In this document: one piece after another, positions 7,326 to 14,706 of the stretch | How the letters are laid out: each line of letters begins with the position of its first letter | Numbering within the stretch: the first letter of the stretch is position 1 | Program-made: the position numbers and the translations under genes | The notes under the pieces: model-generated | Told to the model about the DNA's origin: nothing | The model's input: the letters and a program-made list of their open reading frames with translations, nothing else | The model's database searches: none | DNA from: Pseudomonadota bacterium | GTDB lineage: Bacteria; Pseudomonadota; Gammaproteobacteria; Burkholderiales; Burkholderiaceae_C | Assembly: GCA_030538605.1 (NCBI GenBank) | Contig: JAUNTQ010000014.1 | Span: 1 to 41,039, forward strand | Length of the DNA stretch: 41,039 nucleotides | Direction: 5' to 3'

Positions 7326-8183
7326 ATGACAGGAAATCAGACAAGGCCGCTGCGCGCACGCGCCGGCTGGCAGGGGTGGCGCCACATGGTGGCGGCTGCC
7401 GTGGCGGGCGCGGGGCTGCTGGCGTGGCCCGCGCTGTCGTGGGGGTTTGCGGGCATTTTTGATGCGAGCACGCAGAAGGCGCTGCAAGGCATCGGCGGCT
7501 CGCTGATGGACGCCAAGCCTCCTGCGCCGGCGCTGCCGAGTGTGAGTGGCATGGCTCCGCGCGGGCGCGGCGGTGAGGCAGCGGGTGAGAAGCCCGTGGC
7601 CAAGGCCGATGCGGGCGCGGGCGCGCGGGGGGATGCGCAGGCGGACGCGGGCGCTTTCAAGTATTCGCAGCGGGTGAGCGCGCAGGTGCGCGACGATGTC
7701 ATTCAGGAGCTGGTGAATCTGGGCAAGCGCAATGGCGGCCTGGACGCGGCCGGTGAAAAGCAGCTGCGCGAGGCGCTGGGCAAGGTGGACATTGCCAAGA
7801 GCATCGGGGGTGCCTTGCAGGCCAAGGGCTACCCGCAGCACAGCCTGGCCACGGCCACGGCGTTCTGGCTGGTGGTGAACTACGAGATCGTGCACGGCGT
7901 GCAGGCCACCGACACGCAGAACGCCGCCGTGCTGCGCCAGATGCAGCAGCGCATGGCCGCCACGAGCGATGTGGCGCGCATGAGCGATGCGCAAAAGCAG
8001 CGCGCGGCCGAGGGCATGATGTGGTTCGCCACCTTGCAGCATCAGCACAATGAGCAGGCGCGCCAGGGTGCGCCGGGCTATGCGCTTCAGACCGTGCAGG
8101 CCGATGCGCGCGAGGCGCTCAAGACCTTCGGCATCGACGCCGATCAGCTGAAGCTGACCGACCAGGGCCTGGTGCCGCGCTGA
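7326..8183 (+). CDS. Exported array paralog 6, divergent (unknown function)
   Basis: Last and longest paralog (285 residues). The start at 7326 is chosen because the AAAGGAG site lies 9-15 bp upstream, in the same leader as paralog 5; the in-frame ATG at 7305 has none. The N-terminal export signal is longer and Arg-rich (hydrophobic segment from about residue 22, cleavage near SWG-FAG). The Y-AYHN motif is replaced by N-Y-E-I-V-H-G-V, but HSLATATAFWLV, A-R-M-S-D-A-Q-K and the terminal K-L-T-D-Q-G-L-V-P-R keep it in the family. A Gly/Ala/Asp-rich linker spans about residues 60-120. It ends 39 bp before the stop of a convergent gene, with no obvious terminator. Confidence 0.72.
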   Translation: MTGNQTRPLRARAGWQGWRHMVAAAVAGAGLLAWPALSWGFAGIFDASTQKALQGIGGSLMDAKPPAPALPSVSGMAPRGRGGEAAGEKPVAKADAGAGARGDAQADAGAFKYSQRVSAQVRDDVIQELVNLGKRNGGLDAAGEKQLREALGKVDIAKSIGGALQAKGYPQHSLATATAFWLVVNYEIVHGVQATDTQNAAVLRQMQQRMAATSDVARMSDAQKQRAAEGMMWFATLQHQHNEQARQGAPGYALQTVQADAREALKTFGIDADQLKLTDQGLVPR

Positions 8184-8222
8184 CGCCGCATCGCCGGGTG
8201 TGCTGCGGCGCTGTTGCGCGCT

Positions 8223-8924
8223 TCAGGGTGCGTCATCAGCCGCTGTCAGCACCTGCCGCTGGCGCACACGCCGGGGCAGCGTGTGCCACTCGGCCCAGTG
8301 GCTGCGGGTGAGCGAAAAGCGCGCGGCCTGCTGGCCGTTGTAGGGCCCCAGGCCCATGGGGCGAAAGCCCAGCACGCGCAGGCAGTGTGCGGCCGAGCGG
8401 TTTTCCGGCGCGCAGTAACCCCGCACTTCGCCGTGCCCCAGCGTGGCGAAGGCGCGCGTCAGCAGCCATTCGCCCCCGTCCAGCGCCAGTGCGCCGCCCC
8501 AGGCATCGGGCGTGAGGCGCGCGCCGATTTCCAGCGTGTCGGGCGCATCGGCCAGGTGCACCAGGCTGAACCAGCCGCAAAAACGCCAGTCGGGCGCGCG
8601 CACGGCGGCCAGCAGCGCGTCGCCAATCTCGCCGGCGGCGTGTGCGGCCAGCGCCTCGGCCACGCTGTCGGCATCGGGCGGCTGGGCGCGCTCGGCGCAC
8701 CAGATGCCGGTGCCTTCGTGGCGGCGGTAGAAGGCGTGCATGCCGGCCACGAAGCGGTGTGCCGCCTCGGGCGTGTGCAGGGGGTGGTCGTCCACCAGCT
8801 GGGCGCGAATGCGCGGATCCTGGTGCATGCGGGCGATGTCGTCCACGTCATGCCAGGCCCACTCGCGCAGGCGCAGCCGGGGCCCGGCGGGCCAGGGGGG
8901 CGCAATGTCTTGGGTGTTGTTCAC
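8223..8924 (-). CDS. GNAT-family N-acetyltransferase (RimJ/RimL-like)
   Basis: Predicted acetyl-CoA-dependent N-acetyltransferase of 233 residues. The N-terminal PRLRLREWAWHDVDDIARMHQDP matches the RimJ/RimL-type opening strand-helix. The C-terminal ENRSAAHCLRVLGF is the classic N-x-x-S-x-x-x-L-x-x-x-G-F segment of that group, close to the acetyl-CoA site. The middle (LEIGARLTPDAWGGALALDGGEWLL) fits the usual I-G-x-x-L..W-G-x-G-x-A-x-E pattern, with variations in the pyrophosphate-binding loop. The substrate cannot be told. Convergent with the paralog array and divergent from the next gene. Confidence 0.8.
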   Translation of the reverse strand: MNNTQDIAPPWPAGPRLRLREWAWHDVDDIARMHQDPRIRAQLVDDHPLHTPEAAHRFVAGMHAFYRRHEGTGIWCAERAQPPDADSVAEALAAHAAGEIGDALLAAVRAPDWRFCGWFSLVHLADAPDTLEIGARLTPDAWGGALALDGGEWLLTRAFATLGHGEVRGYCAPENRSAAHCLRVLGFRPMGLGPYNGQQAARFSLTRSHWAEWHTLPRRVRQRQVLTAADDAP

Positions 8925-9049
8925 GGCTCCACTGTAGGCGCGCGCGCGGCGCAGGGCCAGCTGGGATGCTTACCTATGCGGCTGCGGGCGAGGGCCAAGG
9001 CGTTGAGCTGCCGTATCATGCGCCGACGTTTTTTGCGTGCCTGCCCGCC

Positions 9050-9766
9050 ATGCCACAGGAACCCTCCACCGACCCCGACGACCGTCCCTTTGCGCCGCCC
9101 GAGCTGGATCGCGGCGCAGGCGCGCTGCGCTGGGTGGTGCTGGGCGTGGCCACGGTGTTGCTCATCGTGGGGGCCTGGCGCGCCTATGGGTGGCTGGTGA
9201 CCGACGTGGAGCGCCGCCGCGCTGTGGCCGTTGGCGCTGAGGCCGAAGGGGCCTCGCCCGTGTCGCCCGCAGCCCCTGCCGTGCCTGCGCCTTCACCCGC
9301 TGCGCCGGGCCGCACCATCGGCCCGGCGCAGCCCAGCGCCCCGCGCGTGGCCGAGCCAGCCGCGCCCGCCGTCTCCGGTGTGGCCGGTGTGAGCAAATGC
9401 GTGGTGAACGGGCAGGTGACCTACACCAACGCCCCGTGTCCTGAAGACGCTGAGGAGCCACCAGAGGAGGCGCGGGCGGCGGGCGGGACGGGTGCCACCG
9501 GTCTGCCTGCGCCCGCCTTGCACCCGGCAGCGCTCGGCGTGGGCAACGACCCCAGCGCGCGCCAGTCGGCCTGCGGCTATCTGTTGGCCGAGGTCATGCG
9601 GCTGGATTTCGAGTTTCAGCAGCCGCTGCCTCCGCCCGTGCTCGACCACATCTCCTCGCAGCTGGCGGACTTGCGCGCACGGCACGAGCAGGGGCGCTGC
9701 CCCCCGTTGCCCAAGCCGCGTGCGGGGGCAAGCCCCACGAAGGTGGTGGACGAGAAGGCGGGCTGA
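9050..9766 (+). CDS. Membrane-anchored DUF4124-like protein
   Basis: 238-residue protein from the ATG at 9050, with a single membrane segment at about residues 27-44 (LRWVVLGVATVLLIVGAW) and the rest predicted periplasmic. An Ala/Pro-rich spacer precedes SKCVVNGQVTYTNAPCPED, which fits the DUF4124 pattern (a short beta segment with two Cys and a YTN/YSD element). A C-terminal part with two further Cys follows (C-G-Y-L-L-A-E and R-C-P-P). The upstream in-frame reading extends to 8642 but overlaps the acetyltransferase on the other strand and has no domain, so it was rejected. Role unknown. A bidirectional terminator follows. Confidence 0.75.
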   Translation: MPQEPSTDPDDRPFAPPELDRGAGALRWVVLGVATVLLIVGAWRAYGWLVTDVERRRAVAVGAEAEGASPVSPAAPAVPAPSPAAPGRTIGPAQPSAPRVAEPAAPAVSGVAGVSKCVVNGQVTYTNAPCPEDAEEPPEEARAAGGTGATGLPAPALHPAALGVGNDPSARQSACGYLLAEVMRLDFEFQQPLPPPVLDHISSQLADLRARHEQGRCPPLPKPRAGASPTKVVDEKAG

Positions 9767-9796
9767 GCTGCCGGCGTGCCGCCCTTGCGGGGCGAT

Positions 9797-9833
9797 AAAA
9801 AAACCCGGTGCCGAGGGGCGACCGGGTTTTTTT
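9797..9833. terminator. Bidirectional intrinsic terminator
   Basis: The stem ACCCGGT / ACCGGGT is flanked by a seven-A run on the left and a seven-T run on the right. It sits between two convergent genes and should stop transcription from both sides. Confidence 0.93.
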
Positions 9834-9893
9834 ACGGCTGGCATGTGCGCCCAAGCGGCATGTGCCACCTGGGCGATCTGCGCCGCAGCGGTG

Positions 9894-10247
9894 TCAGCGC
9901 GGGGTGGCCGGTGGCGTGCCCGTGCCGGGTGCGGTCTGTTCAGCTGGCGTGCCGGTGGTGGCCGGCGGCACGGGTGGCATGCGGGGGGTGGCGCTGGGGT
10001 TGGCGCCTGGGGCAGGCATGCCCGATGCGTTGGCTGCGCCGCTGCCGGCACCGGGCTTGGCGGGCGCGGACAGGGTGCCAGCCGCATCCCGGACAGGCGG
10101 TGTGTTGCTGCCGCCAAACACCGCTGCTGGCGCAGAGGCCTTGTCGTCGGGCTTGGTGGTTTCGGCCGTGGCGGTGACGTTCCACGACAAGGCCGTGGTC
10201 ATCAGCAGCGCGGCAGGGATGGTGCGCAGAATGCGTTGGGACTTCAT
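9894..10247 (-). CDS. Small proline/alanine-rich exported protein
   Basis: 117-residue protein of unknown function. The start at 10247 gives a good Sec signal peptide (MKSQRILRTIPAALLMTTAL, cleavage near ATA-ETT) and a GGAAAGG-like ribosome site; the longer in-frame reading to 10415 adds an implausible Cys/His-rich leader. The mature part is low complexity, rich in Pro, Ala, Gly and Thr with no Cys and no domain, typical of a disordered periplasmic or cell-wall-associated polypeptide. It is transcribed divergently from infA. Confidence 0.6.
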   Translation of the reverse strand: MKSQRILRTIPAALLMTTALSWNVTATAETTKPDDKASAPAAVFGGSNTPPVRDAAGTLSAPAKPGAGSGAANASGMPAPGANPSATPRMPPVPPATTGTPAEQTAPGTGTPPATPR

Positions 10248-10686
10248 GGGTGTGTTGCCTTTCCATGTGTTGAACACGGTGCCAGTTTGCACGCACTGGC
10301 CGGTTACATGATGGCCGGAAATGTTGGTGTTGTAACGATGTGAATGCGCACTAACATTACGGTTTTTCACGCGCCGTGCCCGGCATGCGGGCGCGGGGGG
10401 TGCGCTGCAGGGCATACCCGGTTAAAATCATGGGCTGTCTTGACAACCGGCAGCGTGGCCTTTTCAGGGGCTGGCGTTGTGTGCCGTGTCCATCCTTGCC
10501 CACCGGCGGTGGCGCGCGGGGCCTGTGTTTTTCATGCCCTTTGCGTGTGCACCGCCATCGTCACCATCGGGCCGGGGCCTTGGGCCTTCATTGATTCGGC
10601 GGCTGGTTGCCACCCGGGGGAACGGGTGTTTTCTCGGGGTTTGTGGTGGCCTGGCGCCATTCGCACCAACGCAAAGGAGAAAGAAC
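10248..10686. promoter_or_regulatory. Divergent promoter region and long infA leader with competing hairpins
   Basis: 439 bp without a gene. A TAAAAT hexamer at 10423-10428 is a reasonable -10 for infA and would give a leader of about 250 nt. In that leader CACCCG (10611-10616) can pair with CGGGTG (10623-10628), followed by TTTT. Alternatively GCCACC (10609-10614) can pair with GGTGGC (10645-10650). The two foldings exclude each other because they share CACC. This looks like an attenuator-type switch, but the stems are only 6 bp. Confidence 0.35.
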
Positions 10687-10929
10687 ATGGCCAAGGAAGA
10701 ATTGATTGAAATGCAGGGCGTCGTCAACGAGGTGCTGCCCGACACGCGCTTTCGCGTGACGCTGGACAACGGCCATGAGCTGATCGCTTATTCGGCCGGC
10801 AAGATGAAGAAGAACCACATCCGCATTCTGGCGGGCGACCGCGTGTCGCTGGAGCTGTCGCCCTATGACCTGACCAAGGGCCGCATCAACTTCCGCCACC
10901 TGAAGGATCGCCCTCAGCGCACCGCTTGA
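10687..10929 (+). CDS. infA: Translation initiation factor IF-1
   Basis: IF-1 binds the ribosomal A site with IF-2 and IF-3 during initiation. The 80-residue sequence is a single S1/OB-fold: [20 protein letters not shown], then [46 protein letters not shown]. It is about eight residues longer than the 72-residue enteric form because of a C-terminal extension ([10 protein letters not shown]), as in one of the two infA paralogs often found in beta-proteobacteria. It stands alone rather than in the ribosomal-protein spc operon, which fits the second paralog. An excellent AAAGGAG site lies 7 bp upstream. It ends at a strong terminator. Confidence 0.95.
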   Translation: MAKEELIEMQGVVNEVLPDTRFRVTLDNGHELIAYSAGKMKKNHIRILAGDRVSLELSPYDLTKGRINFRHLKDRPQRTA

Positions 10930-10965
10930 GCATTGGCTGGGCAGCTGTTTGGCCCGGCTTTGGAC

Positions 10966-10999
10966 AAAGCCCGCACCGCATTGGTGCGGGCTTTTTTTT
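10966..10999. terminator. Intrinsic terminator after infA
   Basis: An 11-bp perfect stem (AAGCCCGCACC / GGTGCGGGCTT) with a GCATT loop is followed by eight Ts. It lies between the convergent infA and the DAHP synthase stop at 11008, and probably serves infA mainly. Confidence 0.93.
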
Positions 11000-11007
11000 A
11001 GGCCGCG

Positions 11008-12096
11008 TCAGCGCCGGGCGCGGCGCGCTTTCACGGCGTTGGCCAGCGCTTGCAGCACGGGCTGGGTTTGCTCGAAGCTGATGCAGGCGTCGGTGACGGA
11101 GACGCCGGGGGTGAGCGGCTGGCCGGGCACGATGTCCTGGCGGCCTTCTTGCAAGTGGCTTTCGATCATCACGCCCATGATGCGCGCGTCGCCCGCCGCC
11201 ACCTGGGCGGCCACGTCGTCGGCCACGGCGATCTGACGCGCGTGCTGCTTGGCGGAGTTGGCGTGCGAGCAGTCGATCATCACCGCTTCGCGCAGGCTGG
11301 CCTGGGCCAGTAGCGCGCAGGCGGCATCGACGTCGGGCTTGGCGTAGTTGGGCGCTTTGCCGCCGCGCAGGATGACGTGGCAGTCGCCGTTGCCGCGGGT
11401 TTCGAACACGGCGGCCTGGCCCATCTTGGTCAGGCCCAGAAAGGCGTGGGGCGATTGCGCGGCGACGATGGCGTCGGAGGCCACTTTCACGCCGCCGTCG
11501 GTGCCGTTCTTGAAGCCCACGGGGCAGGAGAGGCCGCTGGCGAGCTGGCGGTGGCTTTGGCTTTCGGTGGTGCGCGCGCCGATGGCGCCCCAGCTGACGA
11601 GGTCGCTGATGAACTGCGGGCTGAGCAGGTCGAGGAATTCGCAGCCCACGGGCAGGCCGACGTCCAGCACGTCGAGCAGCAGGCGGCGCGCCATTTGCAG
11701 CCCTTCGTTGATGGCGTAGCTGCCGTCCATGTGGGGGTCGTTGATGTAGCCCTTCCAGCCCACGGTGGTGCGGGGCTTTTCGAAGTACACGCGCATCACG
11801 GTGAGCAGCTCGCCGGCGTGGCGCTGGCTTTCGGCTTTCAGGCGGCGGGCGTAGTCGAGCGCCTGGTCGTGGTCGTGAATGGAGCAGGGGCCGACGACGA
11901 CGACGAGCCGGTCGTCCGTGCCTTGCAGCACGCGCGAGATGGCGGCGCGGCTGTCTTCGACGAGCGCCTGCGCGGTGGCCGGCGCGGGCAGCCACTCTTG
12001 CAGCAGGGCGGGGGTGAGCAGCGGGCGCACGGCGCGGATGCGCGTGTCGTCGATGCGGGTGGTGTCGAGGGTGGCGGAGGGGGTGGTGGAGGCCAT
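11008..12096 (-). CDS. aroG: 3-deoxy-D-arabino-heptulosonate 7-phosphate (DAHP) synthase, class I
   Basis: First enzyme of the shikimate pathway: condenses phosphoenolpyruvate and erythrose 4-phosphate to DAHP. The 362-residue protein follows the AroF/G/H family closely. It has VVGPCSIHD with the metal-ligand Cys (about C71), MRVYFEKPRTTVGWKG with the PEP-binding Lys, NDPHMDGS, EFLDLLSPQ, SWGAIGARTTES, ASGLSCPVGFKNGTDG, the metal His in MIDCSHANSAKQ, GVMIESHL and the late metal Asp in SVTDACI. Which aromatic amino acid inhibits it cannot be read reliably. The start at 12096 is preferred; ATG at 12120 is possible. A GC-rich hairpin (12125-12147) lies just upstream. Confidence 0.95.
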   Translation of the reverse strand: MASTTPSATLDTTRIDDTRIRAVRPLLTPALLQEWLPAPATAQALVEDSRAAISRVLQGTDDRLVVVVGPCSIHDHDQALDYARRLKAESQRHAGELLTVMRVYFEKPRTTVGWKGYINDPHMDGSYAINEGLQMARRLLLDVLDVGLPVGCEFLDLLSPQFISDLVSWGAIGARTTESQSHRQLASGLSCPVGFKNGTDGGVKVASDAIVAAQSPHAFLGLTKMGQAAVFETRGNGDCHVILRGGKAPNYAKPDVDAACALLAQASLREAVMIDCSHANSAKQHARQIAVADDVAAQVAAGDARIMGVMIESHLQEGRQDIVPGQPLTPGVSVTDACISFEQTQPVLQALANAVKARRARR

Positions 12097-12124
12097 GCCG
12101 GGATTATGGCCGTGCCGCATGGGC

Positions 12125-12147
12125 GGGCGCGCCGTTTTGGCGCGCCC
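12125..12147. other. GC-rich hairpin between aroG and the DUF1566-like gene
   Basis: Perfect 9-bp arms GGGCGCGCC / GGCGCGCCC around GTTTT. It lies 22 bp beyond the stop of the upstream minus-strand gene and in front of aroG. No T-run follows on the minus strand, so it may be a transcript-end stabiliser or a weak terminator rather than a full one. Confidence 0.55.
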
Positions 12148-12169
12148 AAGCTATCAAGCGTGTAGCGGC

Positions 12170-12907
12170 TCAGGGAATGCACCAGCGCGTGGGTGGTGGG
12201 GGCAGCAGCAGGGCGACGGGCAGGGTGGCTGCGGCCGCTGGCGGGGGGCCGCGGGTGACGATGGTGGCGCTGCCGGGCGCTGCGTCGGGCAGAAAGCTGC
12301 CGGGCTGCACGGCGTGGCTGGTGAGGGTGGCCATGGTTTCGTCGGGCGTGGCCGCACGCATCAGGCGCACGGCAGCGCGCGTGCGGCGTTCGGCGGGCTG
12401 GGGCGTGCCGAGCATGAAGTTCACGGTCCAGGCGCTGTCGGGTGCGTCCACGTAGGGGGTTTCGGTCCAGAAGGCGCGCGCGGGGGTGCGGGGGAACTGC
12501 GTCTGGTTGATGGCGGGGCGGGCGCAGCCGGAGGCCACCAGCAGGCGCAGCTCGTGCAGGCGCGGCAGGCGCCAGCTGGTCTGGCCGGCGTTCTGGGTGC
12601 CGGGGGCGCTGGCGTTGACGGCGTTCATGCGCGCCTGCGCGCCGCGCGCGTCCAGCTCCAGCGCCTGGCCGGTGCAGCTTTTGCCGTTCCACAGCTGGCC
12701 TTCGGCGCAGCGCTTCCACACGGTGTGGGTGGGCACGTGGCGCACGTAGCCGTTGCCGGCGTCGACGAAGGGGCCTTGCGGCAGGTGGGCGTAGCCGCCG
12801 GGGCCGCAGTCGGCGTGGGCAGCGAGGGCCAGCAGCGCCAGACCGGCGGCCAGCAGCAGGCGGTGTGGCTTGTGGGCACGGGTGTGCGGGTGTGTCTGCG
12901 TTGTCAT
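12170..12907 (-). CDS. Exported DUF1566 (Lcl C-terminal)-like protein
   Basis: 245-residue exported protein. The start at 12907 follows an ideal GGAGG site; the longer reading to 13000 is rejected. The signal peptide has an unusually His/Thr-rich front before the core LLLAAGLALLALAAHA. The mature part has the DUF1566 pattern: VWKRCAEGQLWNGKSCTG, the short W-R-L-P-R-L-H-E-L block, then P-A-R-A-F-W-T-E-T-P-Y, W-T-V-N-F and a closing V-R-L-M-R. This domain is common in outer-surface lipoproteins and lectin-like proteins, usually without known activity. Four Cys (two near C-A-E-G/S-C-T-G) may form disulfides. The C-terminus is Pro/Ala-rich. Confidence 0.7.
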   Translation of the reverse strand: MTTQTHPHTRAHKPHRLLLAAGLALLALAAHADCGPGGYAHLPQGPFVDAGNGYVRHVPTHTVWKRCAEGQLWNGKSCTGQALELDARGAQARMNAVNASAPGTQNAGQTSWRLPRLHELRLLVASGCARPAINQTQFPRTPARAFWTETPYVDAPDSAWTVNFMLGTPQPAERRTRAAVRLMRAATPDETMATLTSHAVQPGSFLPDAAPGSATIVTRGPPPAAAATLPVALLLPPPPTRWCIP

Positions 12908-13050
12908 CTCATCCTCCTTCCCTGGGGGCGCGGCAACAAGGCGCCCGGATGATGGTGTGCGGATGGGCTCAATGTAAGACGACGTGACAGCGCTGCACAA
13001 TCCCCTTTTTTAGGTATTTGGAGATGACAAGAGGTAAACGATAGGTTTTA

Positions 13051-13140
13051 AAAAGTGAGCTGCTTGCGTATGTTTTATGGTGATTTAAGATATAAAAATA
13101 TCTTAAATTAATTAATAACCTTCGCAAGCAGCTCACTTTT
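13051..13140. repeat. Long palindromic repeat, copy R2
   Basis: Outer arms AAAAGTGAGCTGCTTGCG / CGCAAGCAGCTCACTTTT are perfectly complementary (18 bp). Near the centre a second perfect stem, ATTTAAGATAT / ATATCTTAAAT, surrounds a 3-nt A loop. The segment between them is degenerate compared with R1 and R4. It lies beyond the stop of the sensor kinase encoded at 13211-14479 and ahead of the DUF1566-like gene. The A-run/T-run ends could terminate in both directions. Confidence 0.85.
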
Positions 13141-13158
13141 TCAATGAATGGCGGGATC

Positions 13159-13182
13159 GCATGGGGCTGCGCAGCCCCATGC
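13159..13182. other. 24-bp perfect palindrome downstream of the sensor kinase
   Basis: The arms GCATGGGGCTGC and GCAGCCCCATGC form a perfect, loopless palindrome 28 bp after the kinase stop codon on the minus strand. It is not followed by Ts. It could be part of the transcript end together with R2, or a binding site for a dimeric protein. Confidence 0.6.
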
Positions 13183-13210
13183 GCCGCATGGAGAAGGCCT
13201 CGATGCTGGC

Positions 13211-14479
13211 TCAAGGGGCCATCTGGATGGTCAAGGTGAAGCGGGCGCCGCCGCCTGCACGGTTGGCGCAGGTGGCGCTGCCGTGGTGGCGCTGGGCGAT
13301 GGAGCGCACCAGCGCCAGGCCCAGGCCGACGCCGCCGTCGCGTTCGCTGGCGCCGGGCAGGCGGTAGAAGGGCTCGAAGATGCGCTCTTGCTGGCCGGGG
13401 GGCACGCCGGGGCCGTGGTCGTCGATGTGCAGCACGGCGTGGTCGCCTTCGACGCGCAGCTCGGCGTGCACGCCGGCGCCGCCGCCGTGGCGCACGGCGT
13501 TTTCCAGCAGGTTGCGCACGGCGCGGCGCAGCAGCTTGGCCACGCCGGGCACGGTGATGTCGGTGGGCGTGCCTGCGGCCAGCTCGACGTCGGCACCGAC
13601 GCGGGCGCTTTCTTCGGCCACCAGGCCGAGCAGGTCGACCGGCTCGACGGTGCCCATGTCGGCTTCGCGCGCGTCCAGGCGGCTGGCCAGCAGGATTTCT
13701 TCCACCAGTTGGTCGAGTTCGGTGATGCTGCGTTCGATTTCGCGCCGCGTGGCGGTGGGCGCGGGCGAGTCGATGAGGGCCAGCGCCATGCGGATGCGCG
13801 CCAGGGGCGAGCGCAGCTCGTGCGAGGCGTTGGCGAGCAGCGATTTTTGCGATTGCAGCAGGGCGGCTTGCGAGTCCATGAGCTGCTGCACGCGCTCGGC
13901 AGCGGCGTTGAAGCGGCGCGAGAGGTCGGCCACTTCGTCCTTGCCGCTTTCGGGCACGCGGGCAGAGAGGTCGCCATCGCCCCAGCGCTGCACGCCGCGT
14001 TGCAGCGCTTCCAGCCGCTGGGTGAGGCGCCGCGCCACGGGCAGCACGCCGATCATCACCATCACCCCGACCAGCGCCAGCATCCACGCAAAGCCGTAGG
14101 GCGGGCGCAGCCAGTTGACGGGGGCGTCGGCGCGGCGCCCGGGCGGGCCGCCGCGCCGCTCGCCGGGCGGGCGCGGGGGCATTTGCAGGGTGAGCACCTG
14201 CCCGTCGCGCAACGTGACGATGAACTCGAACCCGCCGCCATGCCCGCCGCCCGGCCCCGGCATGCGGCGCGGCTGTGCCGTGCCGATGAGCTGGCCGCCG
14301 GCGTCGCGCACCAGCACTTCGCGCGGCGTTGGGGGCTGTTGCTCGCGTTCGCGCTCACGCTGCGCGTCGGCCAGCAGCCACGCCCATCCGGCCAGCAGGC
14401 CCACCACCACCACGGCACCCGCCAGCGCCAGCCAGATGCGCACGTAAAGCCGGCGGGCAATGGGGTTGAGCAGCTTCAT
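13211..14479 (-). CDS. Membrane sensor histidine kinase (CpxA/RstB-like)
   Basis: Inner-membrane kinase of 422 residues. TM1 is at about residues 15-36 (IWLALAGAVVVVGLLAGWAWLL). A short periplasmic domain (~90 residues) rich in Gly, Pro and Arg follows, then TM2 (FAWMLALVGVMVMIGVLPV). Next come a HAMP linker (RRLTQRLEALQRGV..GDGDLSARVP), an H-box (LLANASHELRSPLARIRMAL), an N-box (RNLLENAVRHGG), G1 (DDHGPGVPPG), an F-box (IFEPFYRLP) and G2 (GVGLGLALV). All elements needed for activity are present. It is the partner of the OmpR-type regulator 227 bp upstream; a palindromic repeat lies between the two genes. The compact periplasmic domain suggests sensing of envelope stress or a small ligand, but this is inference. 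Confidence 0.88.
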   Translation of the reverse strand: MKLLNPIARRLYVRIWLALAGAVVVVGLLAGWAWLLADAQREREREQQPPTPREVLVRDAGGQLIGTAQPRRMPGPGGGHGGGFEFIVTLRDGQVLTLQMPPRPPGERRGGPPGRRADAPVNWLRPPYGFAWMLALVGVMVMIGVLPVARRLTQRLEALQRGVQRWGDGDLSARVPESGKDEVADLSRRFNAAAERVQQLMDSQAALLQSQKSLLANASHELRSPLARIRMALALIDSPAPTATRREIERSITELDQLVEEILLASRLDAREADMGTVEPVDLLGLVAEESARVGADVELAAGTPTDITVPGVAKLLRRAVRNLLENAVRHGGGAGVHAELRVEGDHAVLHIDDHGPGVPPGQQERIFEPFYRLPGASERDGGVGLGLALVRSIAQRHHGSATCANRAGGGARFTLTIQMAP

Positions 14480-14504
14480 GGCAGGTGTCTTTGGGGATAA
14501 AAAA

Positions 14505-14584
14505 GGAGCTTCTTGCGCATGTCATTAAACAATTTCAATATCAATTGAATCTGAAAGTGAATGGATATGTGCGCAAACAGCTCC
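14505..14584. repeat. Long palindromic repeat, copy R3 (between regulator and kinase genes)
   Basis: Outer arms GGAGCTTCTTGCGCAT and a GTGCGCAAACAGCTCC-type partner; the centre is AT-rich and no longer self-complementary. It is the only one of the five copies that sits inside a presumed operon, 25 bp upstream of the kinase start codon, where it could attenuate kinase expression relative to the regulator. Confidence 0.75.
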
Positions 14585-14706
14585 TGTTATTGTGAAACTC
14601 AGTGCTGCGTCGCAAACCCTTCAAAAGGTCGCGGAGCGGATCAGGCTGCCCGAGCCGGTGCTCCTCCGGCGACCAGCGGCGGCGTCCCCAGGGGGCCGTC
14701 AACCCA

